The notes under the pieces: model-generated | Seen by the model: the letters and a program-made list of their open reading frames with translations, nothing else | Databases searched by the model: none | What the model was told of the DNA's origin: nothing | Program-made: the position numbers and the translations under genes | In this document: positions 1 through 10,790 of the stretch, one piece after another | Position numbering within the stretch: position 1 is the first letter of the stretch | How the letters are laid out: each line of letters starts with the position of its first letter | Assembly: GCA_916610825.1 (NCBI GenBank) | Contig: OU744453.1 | Span: 12,171,826 to 12,235,825 of the forward strand | Direction of reading: 5' to 3' | Length of the DNA: 64,000 nucleotides | Origin: Haliclystus octoradiatus | Lineage: Eukaryota > Cnidaria > Staurozoa > Stauromedusae > Haliclystidae

Positions 1-55
1 GCAAACAATTTTTTCTGCCATAGACACTCCGATTAGTATTATCTTTGATCTGTTG

Positions 56-106
56 CATGTTAATCGCAAGACTGTCACTGCCATGGATGTCGTATACGCT
101 CTCAAA
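56..106 (+). pseudogene. Histone H4 C-terminal fragment, copy 1
   Basis: Seventeen codons read HVNRKTVTAMDVVYALK, which matches histone H4 residues His75 to Lys91 apart from two changes (Ala76Val, Lys77Asn). The H4 tail after Lys91 is absent: the frame continues into unrelated sequence. This is a captured fragment within the tandem repeat, not a working histone gene; no H4 start, N-terminal tail or 3' stem-loop is visible. Confidence 0.85.
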
Positions 107-1034
107 TATATAACAAACTCACAAATGCTAACATTTTTATGTTTAGAAAAATTGTTAATTCTAATGAAATTATTGATATTACTGTATATCACAATTTTAT
201 TGTCATATAACGCTTTATCTCGAATTCTTAACATCACAATAATTTGGCGTAGGTGCTTGGTTGGTGGGAGGTTTGCAGCAAAATACAATAGCTAATTGAG
301 TAATAGCAGACCTGACACCACTAACCATTCTCCACTCACACTGCTAAGTCAGTGAAATTCCTAGTTATACTTACCTTTATCAACCAACAAAGGGATGGGT
401 AGGGAGGGGAAAGTAAACAATGAACAGCGTAAAATATCAGCATCACATAATTCAGCTGCGTCAACAAATACAATAGCAACAACATAAAAATTGTGTTCAT
501 GTATAAACTTGACATCATTTACTTAGATTCAAATCTATTCATTTTTTCTTTAGCATTTTCTTGAAGACTTCTTTGATTTTTATCGGAGGAGCGCAGTCTA
601 AAAGAATTTTCATAGTTTTCTGATGCTTCTTTTGCAATCATCTCCAGTGTACCCGAAGCGTTATCATAAGTAGTATTATTTCTCTTTGCATCTGATATGC
701 TTACATCATGACTTTGAGATTTTATCATTCATTTTCATCTTTAAGTCTTTTTTATATATGCCAAGAGCTTAGCTCTCTCATGGTCAATTAATATAACATT
801 ATCTACAGGAGGCATATTTTCATTTAAATTTGTATAGGGAATCATACTGTTTCGAGTTCAGTTTGTAATTAATTTGCAGTCTATTGAGCAATATACATAT
901 AATAATTATTGGTCTTATTACATATAATGAGATTGGTATTATTGGTATTATTACATATAATGATATTGACTAATTAAATGCAAACAATTTTTTCTGCCAT
1001 AGACACTCCGATTAGTATTATCTTTGATCTGTTG

Positions 1035-1085
1035 CATGTTAATCGCAAGACTGTCACTGCCATGGATGTCGTATACGCTCTCAAA
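1035..1085 (+). pseudogene. Histone H4 C-terminal fragment, copy 2
   Basis: Same fragment as copy 1 one repeat unit later, with the same peptide (HVNRKTVTAMDVVYALK). It lies in a 97-codon open frame from 978 to 1274, which is otherwise unlike H4. Confidence 0.85.
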
Positions 1086-2014
1086 TATATAACAAACTCA
1101 CAAATGCTAACATTTTTATGTTTAGAAAAATTGTTAATTCTAATGAAATTATTGATATTACTGTATATCACAATTTTATTGTCATATAACGCTTTATCTC
1201 GAATTCTTAACATCACAATAATTTGGCGTAGGTGCTTGGTTGGTGGGAGGTTTGCAGCAAAATACAATAGCTAATTGAGTAATAGCAGACCTGACACCAC
1301 TAACCATTCTCCACTCACACTGCTAAGTCAGTGAAATTCCTAGTTATACTTACCTTTATCAACCAACAAAGGGATGGGTAGGGAGGGGAAAGTAAACAAT
1401 GAACAGCGTAAAATATCAGCATCACATAATTCAGCTGCGTCAACAAATACAATAGCAACAACATAAAAATTGTGTTCATGTATAAACTTGACATCATTTA
1501 CTTAGATTCAAATTTATTCATTTTTTCTTTAGCATTTTCTTGAAGACTTCTTTGATTTTTATCGGAGGAGCGCAGTCTAAAAGAATTTTCATAGTTTTCT
1601 GATGCTTCTTTTGCAATCATCTCCAGTGTACCCGAAGCGTTATCATAAGTAGTATTATTTCTCTTTGCATCTGATATGCTTACATCATGACTTTGAGATT
1701 TTATCATTCATTTTCATCTTTATGTCTTTTGTATATATGCCAAGAGCTTAGCTCTCTCGTGGTCAATTAATATAAGATTATCTACAGGAGGCATATTTTC
1801 ATTTAAAATTTGTATAGTTAATCATACTGTTTCGAGCTCAGTTTGTAATAAATTTGCAGTCTATTGAGCAATATACATATAATAATTATTGGTCTTATTG
1901 CATATAATGAGATTGGTATTATTGGTATTATTACATATAATGATATTGACTAATTAAATGCAAACAGTTTTTCCTGCCATCGATTCTCCGATTGATAATA
2001 TCTTTGATCTGTTG

Positions 2015-2065
2015 CATGCTAAACGCAAGACTGTCACTGCCATGAATGTCGTATATGCTCTCAAA
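2015..2065 (+). pseudogene. Histone H4 C-terminal fragment, copy 3
   Basis: Reads HAKRKTVTAMNVVYALK, closer to canonical H4 at positions 76-77 but with Asp85 changed to Asn. It is followed at once by the junction of the 480-bp deletion that defines the short units. Confidence 0.87.
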
Positions 2066-2508
2066 TATATAACAAACGTAGGAGCGCAGTCTAAAAGAAT
2101 TTTCTTATTTTTCTGAGCCAGTGTACCCAGAGCGTTATCATAAGTAGTAATATTTCTCTTTGCATCTGATATGCTTACATCATGACTTTGAGATTTTATT
2201 ATTCATTTTCATCTTTAAGTCTTTTTTATATATGCCAAGAACTTAGCTCTCTCATGGTCAATTAATATAACATTATCTACAGGAGGCATATTTTCATTTA
2301 AATTTGTGTAGGAAATCAAACTGTTTCGAGCTCAGTTTGTAATTAATTTGCAGTCTATTGAGCAATATGCATATAATAATTATTGGTCTTATTACATATA
2401 ATGAGATTGGTATTATTGTTATTATTGCATATAATGATATTGACTAATTAAATGCAAACAGTTTTTCCTGCCATGGTTTCTCCGATTAATAATATCTTTG
2501 ATCTGTTG

Positions 2509-2559
2509 CATGCTAAACGCAAGACTGTCACTGCCATGAATGTCGTATATGCTCTCAAA
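2509..2559 (+). pseudogene. Histone H4 C-terminal fragment, copy 4
   Basis: Same peptide as copy 3 (HAKRKTVTAMNVVYALK), in the second short unit. Confidence 0.87.
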
Positions 2560-3003
2560 TATATAACAAACGTAGGAGCGCAGTCTAAATTAATTGTCTT
2601 AGTTTTCTGAGCCAGTGTACCCAGAGCGTTATCATAAGTAGTAATATTTATCTTTGCATCTGATATGCTTACATCATGACTTTGAGATTTTATTATTCAT
2701 TTTCATCTTTATGTCTTTTTTATATATGCCAAGAGTTTAGCTCTCTCGTGGTCAATTAATATAAGATTATCTACAGGAGGCATATTTTCATTTAAAATTT
2801 GTATAGTTAATCATACTGTTTCGAGCTCAGTTTGTAATAAATTTGCAGTCTATTGAGCAATATACATATAATAATTATTGGTCTTATTGCATATAATGAG
2901 ATTGGTATTATTGGTATTATTACATATAATGATATTGACTAATTAAATGCAAACAGTTTTTCCTGCCATCGATTCTCCGATTAATAATATCTTTGATCTG
3001 TTG

Positions 3004-3054
3004 CATGCTAAACGCAAGACTGTCACTGCCTTGGATGTCGTATACGCCCTCAAA
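3004..3054 (+). pseudogene. Histone H4 C-terminal fragment, copy 5
   Basis: Reads HAKRKTVTALDVVYALK. It keeps Asp85 and has Met84 changed to Leu, so it is the best match to histone H4 over residues 75-91 (one substitution). It lies in the last, incomplete unit. Confidence 0.88.
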
Positions 3055-3160
3055 TATACAACAAACACGTAAATGCTAACATAAACATTTTCGGATTTAC
3101 AAAAATTGTCAATTCCAATGAAATGATATATTACCGTATATCACAATTTCATTGTCGAAA

Positions 3161-4268
3161 ACTTTCACGTAGGATTCTTTGGAAACAGATTTGTTCAAAT
3201 TTCCTATCATGGTTAATTTCTTGTTACTATTATACTATTATATAACATATGATTAATTTTGTTAAAAATATTAATGACTCTAGAGCTTCACTACCAATTG
3301 ACGACATTTATTTTTTTTAATCTTCTTGTGAAGTTTGTTTAGGTTCCGGACCAACGATATGTTTGGGAAACGTTGATTTGGATTGCCTGTAACATTAACA
3401 ATATTCAATTCTATGCATTCTGACATATAAATTAAATTTGCGTCATGTAGCTGCTTCCTTACAGTCATTGTAGTTACCAAGATCATTGTGTTGTAGATCT
3501 TTGACTAACTCTTGTGGAATTTGGCCAATTAGTATCTGGTAGATGCACCAATCAAATAACTCTCAAGATGTAACAAGTAATTCAATCAAAATATGATAGG
3601 TTATCGATCGCGTGCAAACGCATGCTCAAATTTTAATAGATTACCCTGTACTATGAAATTGATCTGAAGGGATTATATGACTTAATTTGTTATTCAGTTG
3701 AAGCAAGTGTAGACATTGTTTTTTTGCTGCAATGGATAAATTACCAGTTGATAGAACGAAAGGTAGACAGGTAATATCAATTGTAAAACTCAAGAGATTT
3801 TCGAATGCTGTTCTAGTAATTTGATTTGCTAACTCCCGTGTTTGGATCACGCAAGCCAAAACAACTTATAGATAAAAACAAAACACCCAATATTTCTAAA
3901 TAATTGTAAATACAAAATTTGAATAACTTTAGCATGATGATATATAATTATTTCATAATACTATAATTAAAGAGATTCTTCTTCTTCGCTTCATTTTGTT
4001 TGGTCATATAGTGGCTATTCCGAGACAAAACTGCCCCACGAAACCGGCAAAAGCTTGTAAAAACAGCAGAAATGAGAAACGAGACAGATCAAAATCATAT
4101 CGTTCGAAAGAATCTAAAGTGGTTCGAAAGTGTAACTCTGGATCTGTGATTCGGAGAAAGGCAAAATATGACGAAGACGTGAAGATTTATAGGAGAAAAT
4201 TAACTAATCAGTCAAATCTTTTATGTTAAATTCGTTTGAAAATAGTAAAAATATGTTCTATTTCACAA
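3161..4268. other. Unassigned AT-rich sequence
   Basis: No gene recognised. Open frames of 60-80 codons exist on both strands (3280-3486 minus, 3641-3859 minus, 3996-4229 plus). None has a recognisable motif, an ATG in good context, or splice sites I can link. Confidence 0.5.
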
Positions 4269-4456
4269 AAGGGTTACTGCACGGCAGCCTTGTGTTTGGG
4301 TTGTCTGATACCAACACTTGGGATGTTGGGAGACACTCGAAAGCTGTAAAACACTCTCCCTACGGGCTCTTGTTTTTCTGATGCTTTCTCGTGTCTCCCA
4401 ACATCCCGCCTGTTGGTATCAGAGAACCCAAACACGGCTGCTGTGCAGTAACCCTT
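4269..4456. mobile_element. Fold-back (hairpin) element, about 188 bp
   Basis: The left arm starts AAGGGTTACTGCACGGCAGC and the right arm ends in its near-perfect reverse complement (GCTGCTGTGCAGTAACCCTT). The arms span most of the element around a short central loop. The flanking trinucleotide CAA occurs on both sides (4266-4268 and 4457-4459) and may be a target duplication. MITE-like, no coding capacity. Confidence 0.8.
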
Positions 4457-6857
4457 CAATGTATTCGTTTTAAACTTTTTTAATCACGCTCCATATCTGT
4501 ATTCGATCTATCATACTTATTTAGCGTCTGGTTGTGCTTATTTCATAAAATACTTGTTTTTTTGTTTTGAGAAAACTTCAAGGATTTTCCCATCATCTCT
4601 ACAATTTTTGATTTGCCTGACAAAAGAATTAAGAAATCATCAACATTAAAATATGAATGGGGGAGTAAACTCATACTCTCTAATTACTTTCACAATTTCT
4701 TTCTCATAATCTCTGGCAATCAAAGTAATGATGTGTGCTTTAATGCTTCTATAGGTGTGACAACCATGTAGAATTTGTTTTACTATTGCAACATATTTAC
4801 CTAGAAATTTAAGAGTAAGCAATAACAATGAGCAACACACCCAACCTTATACACCAGCTCTCCTTGTAAGTTTTCAATTTACAGCTCTGTCGTAAAGGTC
4901 TCCATCTGAAGTAATAATTGGGCAAGAACCTAAGCCTCATGACACATAATGAATTTAGTACACTAGTTTAGTGCACTTAGTACTGTGAGTAAACAAGGCC
5001 ATCCAGTCTGGCTTCCTCTGTCTAGGGGAGAACTCACACCAGTATTCTAGACATTTTCTGGAGTTCTTGAATCACAGAGTTAAATTCGATCAGGTTTGAG
5101 GATTTGCAGGAAGATGGTCTGTTTCATCTTCCATTAGATTAAATGTTTGCTTCTCTGTTTTCAAGCAGATTATCAAGTCAACAGAACAAGACCAATTAGT
5201 TAAAGTATTTACCTGATCGATATAGTTGAATAAAAGTGTTTGCATACCTCATGCGGATTGTCGTTAGGATAACAATTTGAAAGAAAATTTCTTGTTCACA
5301 AGATTTTCACAAAAATGGAGGACTTCCTTTTTTAAATTGAGATTTATCGAAATTTGTATCAGTTGAAGTTTTGTGAAAACCCATAATCTCTCGAAAAGGT
5401 TAATATGTTGAGAACTTACAGAATTTTCAAATTGGAGACTCTATCTGGAGATTCATGAAACATAGAATGGAATGCAGACCAGGTTGGAGGATTTGCAGAA
5501 AGTTGGTCAGTATCATCTTCTAAATGCTGGTTTTCATCAACAAATTATAGGATTAGGCATATCAGTTATACTACCAGAAGAAACTTCGTCAATGTTAGCT
5601 ACATTTTGGTATCGGGGTAATGATGATAGAGATTTCAAACTAAACGCAGTAGATAAGAGCAAAATCAAAGTAAGGTCTTCTGGAAGAGAAATATCTACCT
5701 TTAGGGAAAAAGTTGATATCCATCTATTACAACTTGAGGCTTTGGGTTTTGGGCAAGAAAGGTACTCTACAGATAAGATGTTGGTCAGCTTCTTATCTTT
5801 TGTAAGCAGATCAAGATGGAAGGTATGATTCTCAGACACTGACAAAGAATCTATTTTTTGGGCAACCATCAGATCTGAACCTTTGAACCATCTGAACCAT
5901 GAAGTTTAGTTATGAGATATTCAGAAAGTGTAGTCTTGTTTGACTATTATCTTGGTGTTTAACCTTATTATGTAATCGTAGTCTTACATTTGGAAGCAGA
6001 GAGTGGTTTTTGTTTAAGATTTCTAAATTCTTTGTACAATGCCCCATGTGACTTCTGGGGAAAAACAGACTTTTGCAATAAGGGGAACAGATTGGTGAAT
6101 AAATCCCCTTCCGGTACATTCTTGTTGCCTTCACCCCTGCTAGGGAGGCCATCCAAAACACGTCATATTTGAGAGCCAAGTATCAAGGCAATCTGACCCT
6201 TTAATATTTCATTATGAAGTCCCAAATCTCTTAAAGTGACAACCAAATCTTTAGCCCAACCATCAAACTGAAAAATGTCACAAGAATCAGAAGTATTACA
6301 GAAGTATTTTTAAATGATAACTCTGACGATGATCTTTCTAATCCATTATCAACAATAATTCTATGAAGTGATAACAATCTTAATGTTTTAAGGCTTATTG
6401 GTATTGCTGATAACGTACTGTGATTGGTGTTACTGCTTCATGCCTCTCCAACATTATGATCTGGATTGAACTCACTCACAGACAGGAATTTCAATTTTAT
6501 CTCACAGTTTTAGATGACGTTGTGTTAACTGATTTATCGGTTCTACTTGAAGTAGAAGACGGAGCAGTAACATGCTAGTTTGTGCTCCCTGTGCCCTATT
6601 GCTATAAAAGCATGTGTTAAATTATTAAAAAGAAAAGTTTAGTTGTGAGATATTAAGAAAGTGTAGTCTTGTTTGACTCTTTTCTTGGTGTTGAATCTTA
6701 TTATGTGATTGTAGTATTTAACACTGTAGCACTTACGTATGGTCGTTTGATAATGCCTAATTAAAAACGTTTACATAATTTTCATTTGTGATTGTTGTTA
6801 ATTCATTTCTTTGTAAGCAAATCAAATTTTGGTTAATTTCAATGTTTTATTTTTCAG
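4457..6857. other. Unassigned region with internal direct repeats
   Basis: No gene identified. An 80-bp segment at 5899-5979 recurs in direct orientation at 6637-6716. A second pair links about 5095-5140 with 5480-5525 (GAGGATTTGCAGGAAGATGG-like). Overlapping open frames lie at 5472-5828 (plus) and 5537-5869 (minus). The minus frame is rich in Leu and Ser, but neither is recognisable. The missing 5' exon(s) of MRPS25 might have been expected here; I did not find them. Confidence 0.5.
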
Positions 6858-9431
6858 AAATTTCATCTTGAAAGACTTACCCCAGCTGCAGTATAAGAAT
6901 CCCAACCTCCAGATTGTCACTATGAATAATACTGCAAATTTTCCTTATCTAAGATTCTTTTTTGGTAAGTAATGCCTTATAGTTATAGAAGTTATATGAG
7001 ACTTATTTTGGTAGTGCCACATATTTACCAATTTCACCAAGAGAAATTTAGACTTCAAGACTTAAAAACAGTTCATGAACTGTTTACAAGGCCCGAGCAA
7101 ACAATCCAACTTGGTTGGTCGACTTTCATTGTATGCAAAAGACAAACGTTGCTAGATGCATCGACAAACAACAATTTGACTTATAGCCAACTGCATATAA
7201 CTTCTTCTAAGTCGTAAATTGGACCTGAATGCAATATTAAAAACTATTCATATCCTACATGTTATTAGATATGAAGAGTGGAAAGCGAAAAATTAAATTA
7301 AAACAAGCCTTTGCCTCAATCATGTATAGTTTTTGTATTTAGCTTTAGCTTTTAAACTGGAAATTTAATAGCTCAATCCTTATTGCTGATAAATTTTTAG
7401 TATTTTAGTTTCAGAGCAATCAATAATTCTAAATCAGCATGATAAAAGTTCTCAGAAATGCAACTGGAAATTTCTGATTATAATACGCATGCGTATACAC
7501 TCGCCTCAAGATAATATCATGCGAACTAAGATGGTGTGATTTTGAAGAGCTTTTAAAAGGTCCAATAATTACAAATAATCCAACTAAACTGTACTTAACA
7601 TCTTCAAACATTGAATAATTCAATTCTAAAATACAGCTTCTCTGACTGATATCAATAACATCCTTGGTAATGTGTTTTTGTTGACCTTAGTTACATCATT
7701 TTCACAAAGACCAACATTATCTAAAACGAGAATTTTTCCAACTTTCAAGAATTCCTGATAAAACAATTCAAAGAAATTGCATTTTAATTAGTTGCATCCA
7801 AACGAGAAAAATTAAAAATAGCAAAACCCCTCATTTTAAATAATTTGGTGGAACAACAGTGATACGTTTTTGTGAAATGTTGTAACCAAGGTCAACAAAG
7901 AGACATTATGGAGGATGTTATTAAATTAGTTTTTATTGTTACTTATGGAATTGCATTTACACAATATTTTGTAGAGGATGAACGAAATGTCACTGTTGAT
8001 GTCGATGGGAAAACCAATGAAGAAATATTGAATCTTGTTGAGTTGGTCAGTGGTGCATCTGAAACGTGAGTCATTAATTATCAAAAACACCCTGCATGCA
8101 TCCTCAATAGCAATCGGGGGCCATCTTCATAGGTTCATGTGGTACATCTGTGTGCTCTGGGTGCCTACAAAAATACAGTAAGGTCCTGATTGAAATATAA
8201 TATCAAGTGTTACTCACAGGGTCTCACAAAAGGTTGCATTTCAACATTTTCTTCTGAATTTTTGTTGTTGACGTTTGACCAATAAATTAATGAAAATATC
8301 AATTTTCTTCTGAATTTGCTCTATAACCTTCTGGAATCATCTAGGATTGCAGGTTTACTACTCCTCAACCCGATTATCCAACACCTCATAGTACTGCCGT
8401 ACAGTCCACCTGCAAAGTACAAAACGAAAATTGCAGAAATTCTCTTTCCTTTCAAAAGAAATCCACGTAGTAGGATCAAACCATATCCCAATATGATAAC
8501 TACCCACCCCTGTAATGTAACATTTCATGAGCCATTGCCCAATTTATATGAAGTGTTCATGAAAAAATTCATGAAAGTCACACTTACAACGTTCATTAGA
8601 TGTTTATAAGTTCATGTTTATAAGAACAGTTCCCAAATGTTTGTAAAGTTCATTAACTGTTAATCAACCATCATGAAGTCAGTGAATAGGGTCTACTGAA
8701 AAAATACTATTTTGAAGTAATGATTGATTCTGATGTTTTGAAGGGTCTATTTCTGCCGCACATTTATTCCGTGAAGTAAATATTCAATTTTGTCTGGAAC
8801 TAATTTGAGAAGTAATATTTAACATTTAAAAGTTTGAATATTTACATTTACATTTCTCCGTCATTTCTGATCGGATCGGCTTCAAACTTTTACCAATCAC
8901 TTTTTTTCAGTTGATATACATCAGAATCAGAATCAATCATTACTTGAGACCATATTTCGTTAGAGTCCCCTATTGTTTCACAGGGGTGGGAGTACACAAA
9001 TATTTTTAAACATATGTTTAACCTTATGTAATCGTAGTTTTGGTCCCACAAAACTGTTCATAAATAGTTCATGAATGTAAATTATCTTGTTTTCAAAAAT
9101 TATTTCAATTTCTAGCTTTTTCCCAACTCCCAATGAAAGAACAAATCATATTAACCGGAATTATTTGCATACAAAGTATTTTGAGTGCAATTCTACCTTT
9201 TAAAGACCTCCTTACAATAATTAATCAACGTTTCCAAACAATATATTTCTCTTTTACATTTCTAGTGAATTAACTCAGAGAACTGTTGAAAAGTACCCTG
9301 GCAGAAATCATTCAGCTAATTTTGGTAAACACGGACATTGTTTTTGTATTTGTGAGAAACCTGGTCAAGTACCATGTTCTTCAAAAGTTAATCTGAAAAA
9401 GACAAACGATTCTGCTACTGCCGAAATGTAA
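6858..9431 (+). CDS. Mitochondrial ribosomal protein S25 (mS25), last three exons
   Basis: Structural protein of the small subunit of the mitochondrial ribosome. Exons are 6858-6964, 7975-8065 and 9266-9431 (stop TAA). All introns are GT-AG and the phases agree: 1 base + 35 codons + 1, then 2 + 29 codons + 2, then 1 + codons. The first exon gives the LPQLQYKNPNLQIVTMNNTA region followed by FPYLRFFF, like the PQIQYKNPWVQI...PFLRFYL stretch of animal MRPS25. The second gives NVTVDVDGKTNEEI (VLVDVETKSNKEI-like). The third has NFGKHGHCFCICEKPGQVPC, matching the conserved NFGPRKYC..ECICEVEGQVPC C-terminus with its cysteines. The N-terminal exon (MKGRFPIRRT... region) was not found upstream in the window; it may lie left of the tandem array or be lost. 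The open frame in intron 2 just before 7975 (from ATG 7908) mimics a signal peptide but is intronic. Confidence 0.9.
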
Positions 9432-9818
9432 AATCTTTATTAGCATATTAATATGAAAACATACTATCACTCCAATGATGGCAACTACAGTATCGAAGGT
9501 ATTAATCTCTGACCTTGCCTAGTATGTATCTGATATATATGTGTTTTCTTGAAGAATAGCCAGTAATGTATTTTATGAAACGTGTGAAAATATCATTTTA
9601 AACCATTTGAATGTTTCATACAGTAATATTGTTCCAAGAGCCAGCTAATTAGGTTTCAGGTGTAGCCTAACAAAAATATTACTTGCATGAGAATTCATTT
9701 ATAAAAACTACAGTTGCTAGGGCCTCAGGAAATGTGAACAATTCAAATTGACAACAATCTAACATTTAATAAGAGTGTCCAACAGGGGAAAGTAATTATA
9801 TTGTGTGAAGTTGTGTTA
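9432..9818. other. 3' flank of MRPS25, nothing recognised
   Basis: AT-rich, without open frames of note. No clear AATAAA immediately follows the MRPS25 stop. Confidence 0.4.
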
Positions 9819-9917
9819 ATAATAATAATAATAATAATAAATTTTTATAGCGCCTATATCATTTGCTCTAAGCGCTTTACAATATCTAAGTGTAAAAAAA
9901 AAAAAAAAAAAAAAAAT
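9819..9917 (-). repeat. Non-LTR or SINE 3' tail with (ATT)n and a poly-A tract
   Basis: An (AAT)n run is followed by TTTTTATAGCGCC...AAGCGCTTTACA and then a run of about 23 A. Read on the minus strand this is TGTAAAGCGCTT...GGCGCTATAAAAA(ATT)n, the kind of tail widespread on invertebrate LINE/SINE elements. The family is not resolved. Confidence 0.6.
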
Positions 9918-10790
9918 TTACAATTAACATCATATTAGTTTCGAACTTTAGTAAAATTAAAAAGTAAAAGTAAACGCTAATGATTAATACACATTTATGT
10001 GTTCTCTAAATTTGTTTTTGATTAACTCTTATATGCCATCCTTGGTCTGTTTTTTTAATTCCTTGAATCCCTATTATGTGTGTGCAGTAGACTAGTCCAA
10101 GTCATAAGTTCAAATTTGAGTTCAAAAACATATTGGGAAATGGGTGCTCGATGCCCTTCTAAAGTAATACACAAAGAGGGTCAATGCTCCAAAATTTCAA
10201 ATAAGATAATTAAATATCAGTAAGATATTTTTGAATAATGTTTTATGTCTATGAAGGTAACAATCTCAGAAATATTACTGTGGCATTTAAAAGTCTATTG
10301 GATGAGAACCTTTACTGAAAACTTGTGTTTGAAAGTGATGCATTTGAATGTATGGCTTCCACTGTGATTTTGATTGGACCAGAATCGTTTGTCCTTTCCA
10401 TTGTGATTTTTTTGGACCAGTGTAATGTGCAGCCAAAAATATGCATCATATACTGTTTTGCGTAAAAACATTTTCCATACTGTATCCCTGACTACAGTTT
10501 ATTAAGGTTTTAACTTTTTACACTTTTCTAACGAACCCAAGTTCTAACACCTGAAGAGAACTGTCTTTCGAACTTTCAACGTCAACTTCTAGACCTTCTA
10601 GACAACAAACCTTTTAAAATTATTCACGAAATAGTTCACATGATCTTCACTTGAGTGTTTTTAATTTACTGTGCAACGTATAGGAAAATATGTGATGGCG
10701 TTTTTGCATAATGTATATGTGTTTAAAACCTATTTCAAATAACCATAAATAACTAATACTGTATTATAATGTAAGTATTGCGTGCTATCA
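9918..10790. other. Intergenic sequence between convergent genes
   Basis: Lies between the 3' ends of MRPS25 (plus) and the DUF229 gene (minus). No open frame or repeat of note. Confidence 0.4.

Larger units (their letters stand above)
1..3160. repeat. Tandem array with an embedded histone H4 fragment
   Basis: Five head-to-tail units begin with the same GCAAACA sequence at 1, 980, 1960, 2454 and 2949. Units 1 and 2 are 979 and 980 bp and nearly identical. Units 3 and 4 are 494 and 495 bp and share an internal deletion of about 480 bp that joins the H4 segment directly to the later part of the unit. Unit 5 fades out near 3155. Each unit ends in a short internally repetitive AT-rich stretch (TATTACATATAATGA-type). 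The window begins at the same unit position, so the array probably extends to the left. Confidence 0.93.

Noticed and set aside
978-1274. A 98-codon frame with a histone H4 motif read as a histone-like gene
   Set aside because: Only 17 codons resemble H4; the rest is unrelated, and the unit is tandemly repeated with deletions and substitutions.
3641-3859. Minus-strand frame with TRELANQI, recalling the DEAD-box motif TRELA.Q
   Set aside because: The match is too short; no other helicase motif surrounds it and no splice sites extend it.
5472-5869. Overlapping 110-118-codon frames on both strands
   Set aside because: No recognised family on either strand, and the region carries direct repeats; it may be a pseudogene, but nothing supports a call.
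8316-8609. 97-codon plus-strand frame
   Set aside because: It lies in the last MRPS25 intron, with no motif or splice support.
7908-9431. A secreted Cys-rich peptide gene (ATG 7908 with a signal-peptide-like start, CFCIC motif at the end)
   Set aside because: The downstream parts match MRPS25, an upstream exon at 6858-6964 joins in phase at 7975, and the hydrophobic start is intron sequence before the acceptor.
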